Assembly: GCA_910576855.1 (NCBI GenBank)
Contig: CAJTJP010000009.1
Coordinates: 28,057-92,056, forward strand
Direction: 5' to 3'
Length of the DNA stretch: 64,000 bases
Source of the DNA: Erysipelotrichales bacterium
GTDB lineage: Bacteria > Bacillota_I > Bacilli_A > Erysipelotrichales > Erysipelotrichaceae
This document shows positions 8,666 to 16,019 of this stretch, piece by piece (the stretch's first letter is position 1; each line of letters begins with the position of its first letter). Below the pieces are notes generated by a model, which saw only the letters and a list, made by a program, of their open reading frames with translations, did no database searches and was not told the DNA's origin. A program made the position numbers and the translations under genes.

Positions 8666-9292
8666 ATGTATCATATACAAGCTGACACAGAAACAGAAAT
8701 AATCATTAAAAAAAGCCGTTTTATCACTTATCTTCATCAAATAAGCGATGAAGAAGAAGCTAAGGCCTATATCCAAGCGATCAAAAAGCTTCATCCGAAT
8801 GCCAATCATCATTGTTATGCCTTTGTAATCGGTGAATACGATGAAATACAGCGCAGTAATGATGACAAGGAGCCGAGCGGTACTGCCGGTGTTCCGATGC
8901 TGGAATGCTTACGGCAGCGTAAGCTTCAGGATATTCTCGCTGTTACCGTTCGCTATTTCGGCGGCATCAAGCTTGGTGCGGGCGGTTTGATTCGCGCTTA
9001 TTCGCTCAGTGTGGCGGAAGCGATCAATCACGCGGTGCTGACCGAAAAACAGCGGCTGAATAAATGTCGGATCGCCTTTCCTTATGATATGCTGGGAAAG
9101 CTTGATTATTTCTTTCGCAATGAAGGCATGCAGGTACTTGATAAACAATATGAGGAACAGGTCATTTATACGTTTCTTTGTCAAACGATTCCCGATGACG
9201 CAATCAATGAATTAAGCAGCGGTACACTGCAGACAGAGCTGATTGAGGAAATCATCGTTGATGTCCCAATAAGCGAGAAAAGCAGCGAATAA
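8666..9292 (+). CDS. yigZ: YigZ/IMPACT family protein
   Basis: 208 residues with the two-domain layout of the UPF0029/IMPACT family. Domain 1 contains the signature IKKSRFITYLHQI (near 13-26), NHHCYAF, RSNDDKEPSGTAGVPML (near 74-90) and VTVRYFGGIKLGAGGLIRAYS (near 101-121). Domain 2 (about 135-200) is the ferredoxin-like C-terminal domain. The eukaryotic relative IMPACT/YIH1 regulates GCN2; the bacterial role is not established. The start has AGGTG nine bases upstream. The gene is monocistronic, with a terminator overlapping its stop. Confidence 0.9.
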   Translation: MYHIQADTETEIIIKKSRFITYLHQISDEEEAKAYIQAIKKLHPNANHHCYAFVIGEYDEIQRSNDDKEPSGTAGVPMLECLRQRKLQDILAVTVRYFGGIKLGAGGLIRAYSLSVAEAINHAVLTEKQRLNKCRIAFPYDMLGKLDYFFRNEGMQVLDKQYEEQVIYTFLCQTIPDDAINELSSGTLQTELIEEIIVDVPISEKSSE

Positions 9293-9311
9293 CACAATTC
9301 GCTGCTGTTTT
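9281..9311 (+). terminator. Terminator overlapping the yigZ stop
   Basis: AGCAGCGAA (9281-9289) pairs perfectly with TTCGCTGCT (9298-9306), followed by GTTTT. Confidence 0.85.
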
Positions 9312-9354
9312 ACTCCTATATGATTACTACTGTACATACTGCAATGATAATCTT

Positions 9355-9873
9355 CTAAAAAGATAATTTTTTATATTTCTCTATATAGCTCATCAAAAAA
9401 AGCTTTGCCAAAGAATTCGGCTTAATCATCCGCAATGCTTCATCAAAGGGAAACCATTTCGCCGCATCGATTTCCCAAGCGCTGATATTCGCTAATGATA
9501 CAGAATCCGCAACTGCCGTAAAACAGCACATCAAGGTATTGCTCGGTTCATAATAAGCGCTTTTCAAATAACGTATGGAAGTAATCTCCCTGCCGATTTC
9601 CTCAAGGCATTCTCTTTGGAGCGCTTCCTCAAGTGATTCCGTTTGATTCACATAGCCTGCCACAAGAATATAATCCTTTTTTTGATATTGCTGAATCAAC
9701 AGCACCTGATCTTGCTTAGGCGATAATAAAATCAATGACACCGCCGTATTCGCATAGGGAAATTGATATTCACAACACTCCTCACAATAAGGTATCGATC
9801 CCTCATGCTTCAAGCTGCGCTTCTGTAATTCATTGCCGCATTTCATGCAGTATTTCATTTCAAACTCACTCAT
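9355..9873 (-). CDS. NUDIX hydrolase with N-terminal zinc ribbon
   Basis: A 172-residue protein. CMKCGN and CEECC near residues 9-35 form a four-cysteine zinc ribbon as in NADH-pyrophosphatase-like NUDIX proteins. The Nudix box follows the G-x5-E-x7-R-E-U-x-E-E-x-G pattern (GYVNQTE, then RECLEEIG), near residues 74-95, and supplies the Mg2+-binding glutamates. It should hydrolyse a nucleoside-diphosphate-linked substrate; which one is unknown. The first ATG (9873) directly follows a T-run and lacks a ribosome site. Translation could begin at the sixth codon (9858), giving MKYCMKCG, a usual start for this family. The gene lies just after a terminator that closes the 43-codon gene upstream. Confidence 0.85.
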   Translation of the reverse strand: MSEFEMKYCMKCGNELQKRSLKHEGSIPYCEECCEYQFPYANTAVSLILLSPKQDQVLLIQQYQKKDYILVAGYVNQTESLEEALQRECLEEIGREITSIRYLKSAYYEPSNTLMCCFTAVADSVSLANISAWEIDAAKWFPFDEALRMIKPNSLAKLFLMSYIEKYKKLSF

Positions 9874-9899
9874 AAAAAAGAAAAAGACCGTTATTGGTC
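9874..9899 (-). terminator. Terminator of the 43-codon gene
   Basis: On the minus strand GACC-loop-GGTC, then TTTTTCTTTTTT. The stop codon of the small gene (9891-9893) sits in the loop, and the NUDIX ATG starts right after the T-run. Confidence 0.7.
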
Positions 9900-10022
9900 C
9901 TCCTCCTTATCTTTACGACGTTTCAGCAGTAATATAATCAACAGGAAAATCAATGCCAGCGCCGCAATCGCAAAATACAACGTGATATTTGTTGAATCGC
10001 CCGTAAAAGCTCCGGTACGCAT
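9891..10022 (-). CDS. 43-residue single-pass membrane peptide resembling a free-standing sorting signal
   Basis: Start ATG at 10022 has an excellent AGGAGG eight bases upstream, which is the main reason to believe in it. The peptide is MRTGAFTGDSTN (1-12), a hydrophobic stretch from about 14 to 33, and a basic-then-acidic tail KRRKDKEED. That is the layout of a cell-wall sorting signal (TGD motif, transmembrane helix, positive tail) without any exported domain and without a signal peptide. Small proteins of this kind occur in Firmicutes and are often annotated as sortase-type sorting-domain proteins; their role is not known to me. A terminator overlaps the stop. It could alternatively be a small membrane regulatory peptide. 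Confidence 0.7.
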   Translation of the reverse strand: MRTGAFTGDSTNITLYFAIAALALIFLLIILLLKRRKDKEEDQ

Positions 10023-10108
10023 ATGCAATCCCTCCTTTATTTCTGTTACCATTATAATCTTTTTTCATGTAAAAGAAAAGGATATTTTTTTGATATCCCT
10101 ATTTTTCT

Positions 10109-10939
10109 CTATTTTTGCTTGATTTCTTTCACTGTTCGCCATAATTCACTGTAAGATAAAAAGCCGATCGAATCACATTTTTCCTTTGCGCTTTGTCTTT
10201 GTTTTTTCACATTGTCATCATGCTCATGTAAATGCTTTTTATCCATCATATACTGAACATATACAAATTTCTTTAATAAAAACCATGTGGCAATCAACTG
10301 ATTAACCGTCTGTTCACAGTTTTCACTTTCCGCTATCAACTGCTTCACCTCATTTTGAAGCTTTACTCCCAGCGCAAGTGCTGCTTCATACATTTCCTGA
10401 TAATTTGTAAAAAGCTTTGCATCTAAGCTACGCTGTACGATTCCTGCCTTTTCATTTTGCCAAAAGAAGCGCTCGATTGCCTGATTAGTGATGTCTAAGC
10501 AGTTATCCGCAACATTACATGCGATGATCTCATTGCGTGTTCCTTCATATTCATTATCCGGTTCACTGATTACATAATACAGTGCCTTCGCCGTAATATA
10601 GGCTTCCTTATCACCCCATGTAAGAATGATTGCTTTTTGCATCTGCTGAAAGCTTCCGTAAATGATATACGGACAAATAATCGTGCCCTTCGGCAGCTTA
10701 AACGCATCCTTATAGCGAATAATTTGATTCGCAATCGCATTTTTATTGATATTTAATTTAAGTCCTGCACAAATACGCAAGTCTTCATCCTTTTTCAACA
10801 GTGCTTGAAAAAATGCTGTTTCTTTCGGCATCGTTTCCTCAATGGTTGTAACATAATCCTCTAAATAACCGTTAAAGCTGCAGATACCGTCAGGCTCTCT
10901 TTGATCCTTTATCTCATGCAGCAGCTCATAAATTGCCAT
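10109..10939 (-). CDS. Unknown cytosolic protein
   Basis: I do not recognise this 276-residue protein. It has no signal peptide, membrane segment or classical motif. The N-terminal half is mixed alpha/beta (ICSFNGYLEDY, GTIICPYIIYGSF, ILTWGDKEAYITAKALYYVIS). The C-terminal half from ~150 is mostly helical, with charged heptad-like stretches (NEVKQLIAESENCEQTVNQLIATWFLLKKF broken here as residues ~205-235) and a basic tail. The open frame extends 16 codons further (10987), but AGAAGGAAGGG lies 7-16 bases before the ATG at 10939. It sits alone between a terminator of the helicase gene and the small membrane gene. Confidence 0.7.
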   Translation of the reverse strand: MAIYELLHEIKDQREPDGICSFNGYLEDYVTTIEETMPKETAFFQALLKKDEDLRICAGLKLNINKNAIANQIIRYKDAFKLPKGTIICPYIIYGSFQQMQKAIILTWGDKEAYITAKALYYVISEPDNEYEGTRNEIIACNVADNCLDITNQAIERFFWQNEKAGIVQRSLDAKLFTNYQEMYEAALALGVKLQNEVKQLIAESENCEQTVNQLIATWFLLKKFVYVQYMMDKKHLHEHDDNVKKQRQSAKEKCDSIGFLSYSELWRTVKEIKQK

Positions 10940-11122
10940 ATGAATCCCTTCCTTCTGTTTCCTTGTCCTCTTTATATCTGGCATCATAAATAACAGTTTA
11001 TTTATACTTTGATCGTTTATCGCTGATTGTATCGCTAAATTATATGATTGGAATAATACAGTTATGCGTTGCCGTTTCTTTATAGCTTCATTTTACAGCT
11101 TTATTTAAAAAGAAGCAATATA

Positions 11123-11164
11123 AAAACGTAAACTTATCCAACAAATTGAAAGCGTTTACGTTTT
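11123..11164 (-). terminator. Terminator after the DEAD-box helicase gene
   Basis: An 11-bp perfect inverted repeat, AAAACGTAAAC (11123-11133) and GTTTACGTTTT (11154-11164). On the minus strand the second arm runs into TTTTTATA. It lies 45 bases after the helicase stop. Confidence 0.7.
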
Positions 11165-11209
11165 ATGTCTGATTTATTTGTCTTAACAGGTACACTGAGA
11201 CAGATGATT

Positions 11210-12646
11210 TTAGAATTGCTTATTGCTGAGCTCTACTTTAAGCATACGATTTTTTATCGGTCGCTTTTGAAGCTGTTCACAAACATAATGTCCCTTGCGA
11301 TTTAAGATTTCCACATAGCTGCCGTTTTCCTGAATTTCAATCACTCCGATATCATCAAATTCAATGCTTTTAAGCTGACAAATAGCTCCTACGATATCCT
11401 TAGCTCGCAGCTTTTTATTTTTACCGGCATGAATATACAGCCGTATAATATCATTTTGAAATGCAGCTCCCTTTGTCTGCTTTTGTTGTCGTTGGGCCAA
11501 AAGTTTTTGAAGGGCCGCTTCATCGTCAGCTTGGGCATGGATAACACTCGCATCACATAAGGTGAAGGGACATTCTGTGATTGCTTCAAGCCGCTTCAGC
11601 TGTTCCGTGTCTCGTGCATCGGCTAAGGTTATCACATGACCGCTTTCCTTGCCTCTGCCGCTTCGACCGGCACGATGTAAAAAGCGCACGGCATTTTCCG
11701 GTAGCTCATAATTGATGATCGTTTCTACCTTTTCTATATCCAAGCCGCGGGCAGCAATATCGGTGGCAATCATGATCTGTGCCTCTCCACGATAAAACTT
11801 CGCCAGCTCATTTTCTCGCTGTTGCTGGTTGAGGGCACCGTGATACAATACCACCTGCTTTAATCTTTTTTTGATGTGATGATACAGTGCTTCACTTACT
11901 TCTCTCGTATTACAAAATATAATGCTACTGCTGCTTGCCTCATGCAGTAAAAGCTTCCACAGAAAGCTTAGTCGATTCTCATTCTCTGTGATATACAGCT
12001 CATTGATAAAGCTGTTTTTCAGCTTATCCTCTTGAACGGAAACTATTTCATAGCTTTTCGCATAGCGATCGGCAAGTGCTTTTACATGCTCATCGATCGT
12101 CGCTGAACAAAGACAGTATTGACAAGGGTGGTCTATGTAATCCAATATCTCACATACAGTATCATAAAAGCCCATTGAACAAAGCTCATCGACTTCATCA
12201 ATCACGATATGTGTAATTGAATTCAATGACAGATTTCCTTGTTTGATATGGTCCGACAGCCTTCCCGGCGTAGCGCTGATGATATGATGCTTCTGCTTCA
12301 AATCATGAAGCTGCTGGGCCATCGGCTCTTTTCCGATCAAGGCAACACATTTGATTCGCTTATATTTTCCGATATGCTCCATATCAGCTTTAATCTGCAA
12401 CGCAAGCTCTCTTGTCGGCGCAATAATCAAGCACTGGGCATATTTGTCCTCCCATTGGATATCAGATATCACACTGAGTCCGTAAGCGCCTGTTTTTCCG
12501 CTTCCCGTATCTGCCTGCATAATCATATTTTGATGACTTCGCAATAAAGGAATTACCTTTTGTTGAATCAATGTCGGCTGCTGCCAATTTAATTTAGCGA
12601 CTGCCTTTAACAGTGCTTCATCGTTTATCAAATCTTTAAAATTCAT
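11210..12646 (-). CDS. dbpA: DEAD-box RNA helicase, DbpA/YxiN type
   Basis: A 478-residue helicase. Q-motif PTLIQQKVIP near 24-33, Walker A ADTGSGKT at 45-52, PTRELA, motif II DEVD instead of DEAD, SAT (motif III), then ATDIAARGLD and HRAGRSGR. Residues ~400-478 match the DbpA RNA-binding domain, which in homologues anchors the enzyme to helix 92 of 23S rRNA during large-subunit assembly. The assignment as DbpA rests on that domain. The open frame extends 17 codons upstream, but GAGG nine bases before the ATG at 12646 gives the start MNFKDL. The DEVD variant keeps the two catalytic acidic residues D-E. Confidence 0.88.
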   Translation of the reverse strand: MNFKDLINDEALLKAVAKLNWQQPTLIQQKVIPLLRSHQNMIMQADTGSGKTGAYGLSVISDIQWEDKYAQCLIIAPTRELALQIKADMEHIGKYKRIKCVALIGKEPMAQQLHDLKQKHHIISATPGRLSDHIKQGNLSLNSITHIVIDEVDELCSMGFYDTVCEILDYIDHPCQYCLCSATIDEHVKALADRYAKSYEIVSVQEDKLKNSFINELYITENENRLSFLWKLLLHEASSSSIIFCNTREVSEALYHHIKKRLKQVVLYHGALNQQQRENELAKFYRGEAQIMIATDIAARGLDIEKVETIINYELPENAVRFLHRAGRSGRGKESGHVITLADARDTEQLKRLEAITECPFTLCDASVIHAQADDEAALQKLLAQRQQKQTKGAAFQNDIIRLYIHAGKNKKLRAKDIVGAICQLKSIEFDDIGVIEIQENGSYVEILNRKGHYVCEQLQKRPIKNRMLKVELSNKQF

Positions 12647-12821
12647 GATAAGCCTCATTTCTTTCCTTATTATCGCTGATACCGTAGTAAAATGCAAGCG
12701 GTTTTTCCATTATAAGGGCTTATCTTTTATATATAGGATTCTGTCTTTGAAGTAAAAAAGTGCGACACACGACAGTTTTCTCTTTACTTTCCCATAGTCT
12801 GTATAGTAAAATATATGACAT

Positions 12822-12898
12822 CGGGATGTAGCACAGCTTGGTAGTGCACTGGCATGGGGTGCCAGGGGTCGCAGGTTCAAATCCTGTCATCCCGACCA
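12822..12898 (+). tRNA. tRNA-Pro (anticodon GGG)
   Basis: 77 bases, CCA encoded. Acceptor CGGGATG pairs with CATCCCG; the anticodon stem CTGGC/GCCAG holds loop ATGGGGT, giving anticodon GGG. T-arm GCAGG-TTCAAAT-CCTGT. Confidence 0.95.
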
Positions 12899-13057
12899 TT
12901 ACGGATGTTTTTATGAGCTCTGCTTTCATAAGAGCATTTTTTATTTTATGCCGATAATTTAGGTGCATATTTTACATAGCACCTTTTCTTGTTTTTACTG
13001 TTATGTCTACATTACATAGCTTCCTTATATAAAATAATCCCGATCATTTATAAAGGG

Positions 13058-13080
13058 ACTGTAATTTTACAGTTTCTCTT
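13058..13080 (+). terminator. Possible terminator downstream of tRNA-Pro
   Basis: ACTGTAA-TT-TTACAGT (13058-13073) followed by TTCTCTTTTTATTT. The stem is AT-rich and the site lies 160 bases after the tRNA. Confidence 0.5.
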
Positions 13081-13089
13081 TTTATTTGC

Positions 13090-13118
13090 TGTTAAAACCT
13101 CTTAAGAAGTGTTATAAT
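13090..13118 (+). promoter_or_regulatory. Promoter of the VanZ gene
   Basis: TATAAT at 13113-13118 with a weak -35 (TGTTAA) 17 bases upstream; 61 bases before the chosen start. Confidence 0.5.
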
Positions 13119-13178
13119 TAAATAACAAAAGTGATGCAGAAACAGTAATTTGTGAGTGAGGGTACTCCGGAGGTAACT

Positions 13179-13700
13179 ATGAAGGAAATAGCAGATTTTA
13201 TTGTTTTGATAATTTTATATGTTTTCATACTGTATAAAAAATGGAAAGCAAAAGGAAAAGATGTATTACTTGTAAATACTGCAATGTATATATATTTATC
13301 ATTTGTATTATATTTTACTTTAATGCCGATACTGACAGCTTTGCCGTTTATCTTTAATCACCCGTATACTTCAATGAATGTAGTTCCTTTTATTGATGTT
13401 TTAAGTAGCAGAGGAGATTTTATCAGACAAGTCGTATTAAATGTTGTGATGACAATTCCTTTTGGATTTTTATTGCCTTTAGTAAAAAAAGCAAATGTTA
13501 ACGTGCTAAAAGTTATTTTATATACTTTTTTATTAAGTTTATCCATAGAATTGCTGCAACCTTTAATAAATGATTTTCGATCATCAGATATAACGGACTT
13601 AATAACTAATGTAATAGGTGGATTTATCGGGTATCTGATATATTTAATATTCAAGCCGTTAACAACCAAAATATTAAATTATATAAAAACAGTTAAATAA
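13179..13700 (+). CDS. VanZ family membrane protein
   Basis: A 173-residue protein with four to five membrane helices. The VanZ pattern is present: NVVPFIDVL near 60, NVVMTIPFGFLLPL near 86, SIELLQPLI with the conserved Glu and Gln near 118, and DITDLITNVIGGFIGYLIY near 136. VanZ of Tn1546 gives low-level teicoplanin resistance; chromosomal relatives usually have no assigned role. The start has GGAGG six bases upstream; an in-frame GTG nine codons earlier (13152) has none. Codons are much more AT-rich than neighbouring genes (ATA, TTA, AAA dominate), a possible sign of transfer. A terminator follows. Confidence 0.85.
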   Translation: MKEIADFIVLIILYVFILYKKWKAKGKDVLLVNTAMYIYLSFVLYFTLMPILTALPFIFNHPYTSMNVVPFIDVLSSRGDFIRQVVLNVVMTIPFGFLLPLVKKANVNVLKVILYTFLLSLSIELLQPLINDFRSSDITDLITNVIGGFIGYLIYLIFKPLTTKILNYIKTVK

Positions 13701-13725
13701 TTTCTATGAAAGATTAAAAGCGAAT

Positions 13726-13798
13726 ACCGAGTTCTCGGTGATTAGAATAGTTTTCACTTAATAATATACGTAATCGGATGCTCGTGTCCGATTTTTTT
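13726..13798 (+). terminator. Two hairpins ending VanZ transcription
   Basis: Hairpin 1 is ACCGAG-TT-CTCGGT (13726-13739) without a T-run. Hairpin 2 is ATCGGA-loop-TCCGAT (13773-13792) followed by seven T, a proper terminator. Confidence 0.75.
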
Positions 13799-13833
13799 AA
13801 CGGAATACAGACAAAAGAGTTCTGTCCTTTGTA

Positions 13834-14460
13834 TTAATCGTTATATTGAAAATCCAGTCTCAGCAGCTCCTTATGATTGGGCAGACTTTGACTGTGTGTA
13901 AGCAGTAGCGTATAGCTCAATTTCTGCATTGCCTCACTCAACCGCTCCCCGTCAATTCGCTGATGCAGCTGCTGCAGACCTTGAAAAGCATCATGATAGG
14001 CTGTATTTGAAACCCATTCGTCATCATAATCTATTTGAATAATACATGATATATATTTCGGTTTCACATGACGAATGATGTCTTTAAAGCATTCAATACC
14101 GATATATTCGATCAATAAATCTGCGACGATGAAATCAGCATGAGGTAACAGTTGATATTGCGTACACAGGTCAATACATTGAAGCTTTAAAATATTCGAC
14201 AAATGGGCATATCTTTGAGAGGCTGATTGTAAATAATCCTCATTAATATCAATTCCGTACACAGTTTGAAAATGATCGGGATCAATATGTTCCAAGCCGT
14301 TTCCTCCGGCAACTCCGAGAATCATTAATTCTTTGACAGGATAGCTGTTTAACTGCTGCTTCATCATCGCATTCAATGCCTGTAATTGTTTGACATCCTC
14401 CTGCTTCATATGTGCTTCATAGATATCCAAGCTGATTTCTTTCCAAGGGTTGTTTGTCAT
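13834..14460 (-). CDS. Class I SAM-dependent methyltransferase
   Basis: 208 residues with a Rossmann methyltransferase core. ELMILGVAGGNGLEHI (about 44-59) is motif I with its glycine-rich AdoMet loop. VYGIDINEDYLQSA (about 67-80) supplies the acidic ribose-binding residue, and HADFIVADLLIEYIG (about 107-121) is motif IV. The rest does not identify a substrate. The longest frame begins with a GTG at 14469, but AAGGAG eight bases before the ATG at 14460 favours that start. It converges on the VanZ gene. Confidence 0.82.
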   Translation of the reverse strand: MTNNPWKEISLDIYEAHMKQEDVKQLQALNAMMKQQLNSYPVKELMILGVAGGNGLEHIDPDHFQTVYGIDINEDYLQSASQRYAHLSNILKLQCIDLCTQYQLLPHADFIVADLLIEYIGIECFKDIIRHVKPKYISCIIQIDYDDEWVSNTAYHDAFQGLQQLHQRIDGERLSEAMQKLSYTLLLTHSQSLPNHKELLRLDFQYND

Positions 14461-14594
14461 ATACTTCACTCCTTACTGCTTCATTGTGATTGAATTAGTG
14501 TAAGTCTAACAAATCAAATGCTTTTTTACAAGCTTATTTTTTTATGTCGAACATTTATCATAGTATTAATGTAGTATGAATGAAACAAGCTTAA

Positions 14595-14675
14595 CCGAGA
14601 AACTTATATGATTTATAAAGTTTTTACGGATTTAGAACAAAAACTTTTGATTCACTATGACTTTTTTGGTATACT
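14595..14675 (+). promoter_or_regulatory. Promoter and upstream inverted repeat of the first DUF4143 ATPase gene
   Basis: TTGATT (14647-14652), 17-bp spacer, TATACT (14670-14675): a strong sigma-A promoter with only ~17 bases of leader. Upstream lies an interrupted inverted repeat: CCG (14595-14597) and AAACTT (14600-14605) mirrored by AAGTTT (14618-14623) and CGG (14627-14629). It could be an operator. Confidence 0.65.
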
Positions 14676-14698
14676 ATATAAAAAAAGAAGGTGTTTAT

Positions 14699-15898
14699 AT
14701 GATAGAAAGACCCTATTATTTAGAACTATTAAAAACCTATCGTGATGTAACGTTGGTAAAGGTACTTGCCGGTATTCGCCGCTGCGGCAAATCAACAATA
14801 TTGACAATGCTTCATAATGACTTAATGATAAACGGTGTATCTGCAGATCACATCATTCATATCAGTTATACCTCAGAGGATATCGATAATCATATAACGG
14901 ATAAAGAGATGTATCAAGGCATCAAAGCGAAAATGAATGAGGAAGGACGATATTATTTATTGCTTGATGAGGTACAGGAAATTACAGGCTGGGAAAAAGC
15001 AGTAAACAGTCTGCTTGAAAATGACAATACGGATATTTATGTTACCGGTTCTAATTCCAAGCTAATGTCAAGTGAAATCTCTACTTACTTAACGGGAAGA
15101 TATGTATCGATTCCCATCTATACTCTATCCTTTCAAGAATATATAAATTTCAAAAAAACAAGCAATAAAAGAGAGAAAGAGCTTCTGAATGAATACATTC
15201 GCATGGGTGGCTTTCCGATTGTAGCCGTAAGTAATTTAGATGAGAATTCTTCTTATCAAATTGTGGAGGGTATTTATCATTCCGTGATTTCAAACGATAT
15301 CACAAGGCGTCAAAAAATAGTCAATGTTGATTTATTCAATCGTGTAGTAAAGTTTATTCTTGAAAATATCGGCAAGACTTTTTCAGCAAACACGATTGTG
15401 AAATTTATGAAAAGTCAGGGGCGCTCGCTCTCGGTGGAATCAATATATAATTATTTGGAATGGCTGGAAAAGGCTTTTGTTATCTATCGCTGTCAACGCT
15501 ATGACTTACAGGGAAAGTCAGTGCTGAAAACACAGGAAAAATTCTATCTTGCCGATGCCTCGCTCAAATATTGTATGATGGGCTTTCATACACAAGCGAT
15601 TGCCGCAATGCTTGAAAACATTGTGTATTTTGAGTTGTTGAGAAAAGGCTATAAGGTTTATATCGGCAAGAATGCGACAAAAGAAATTGATTTTGTGGCA
15701 ATAAAGCGCGATGAGCGCATTTATGTACAAGTATGTCGTCAGTTACCTGAAAACTCCAATCGTGAGATCACTAATCTGCTTGAAATTAAAGATCATTATC
15801 CGAAATATGTGGTAACGCTTGATGAACTTGCGAGCGGTAATATCAACGGAGTTAAAATTATCCATCTCTCAGACTTTCTGTTAAAAGAGAAATATTAA
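14699..15898 (+). CDS. AAA_14/DUF4143 ATPase, first copy
   Basis: A 399-residue archaeal-type STAND-like ATPase. Walker A is GIRRCGKST at 25-33, Walker B YYLLLDEVQE near 85-94, and the sensor VTGSNSKLMSSEISTYLTGRY follows. The DUF4143 domain fills the C-terminal half. Its end (KGYKVYIGKNATKEIDFVAIKRDERIYVQVC) is laid out like a PD-(D/E)xK nuclease, but the expected E-x-K reads Q-V-C, so nuclease activity is doubtful. Family function is unknown. GAAGGTG five bases before the ATG chooses this start over 14657. It is monocistronic with its own promoter and a shared bidirectional terminator with htpG. Confidence 0.85.
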   Translation: MIERPYYLELLKTYRDVTLVKVLAGIRRCGKSTILTMLHNDLMINGVSADHIIHISYTSEDIDNHITDKEMYQGIKAKMNEEGRYYLLLDEVQEITGWEKAVNSLLENDNTDIYVTGSNSKLMSSEISTYLTGRYVSIPIYTLSFQEYINFKKTSNKREKELLNEYIRMGGFPIVAVSNLDENSSYQIVEGIYHSVISNDITRRQKIVNVDLFNRVVKFILENIGKTFSANTIVKFMKSQGRSLSVESIYNYLEWLEKAFVIYRCQRYDLQGKSVLKTQEKFYLADASLKYCMMGFHTQAIAAMLENIVYFELLRKGYKVYIGKNATKEIDFVAIKRDERIYVQVCRQLPENSNREITNLLEIKDHYPKYVVTLDELASGNINGVKIIHLSDFLLKEKY

Positions 15899-15957
15899 AA
15901 GCAGTTAAAAACTGCCGATACAAATCGCTTAATAAAAATTATCTGCTTGAAAGTAAC

Positions 15958-16003
15958 AAAGACACAGAAACGACCTTTTACATAGTCGTTACTGTGTCTT
16001 TTA
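15958..16003. terminator. Bidirectional terminator between the DUF4143 gene and htpG
   Basis: Interrupted stem GACACAG/CTGTGTC plus inner ACGAC/GTCGT (15961-15998), flanked by AAA on one side and TTTTATT on the other. A separate small hairpin GCAGTT-AAA-AACTGC lies at 15901-15915. Confidence 0.85.
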
Positions 16004-16019
16004 TTATATATGATTTTGC

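Noticed and set aside
12720..12968. 82-codon open frame on the minus strand across tRNA-Pro
   Set aside because: It is antisense to the tRNA; its MTGFEPATPGTPCQ-like segment is a well-known false protein made by reading tRNA genes backwards.
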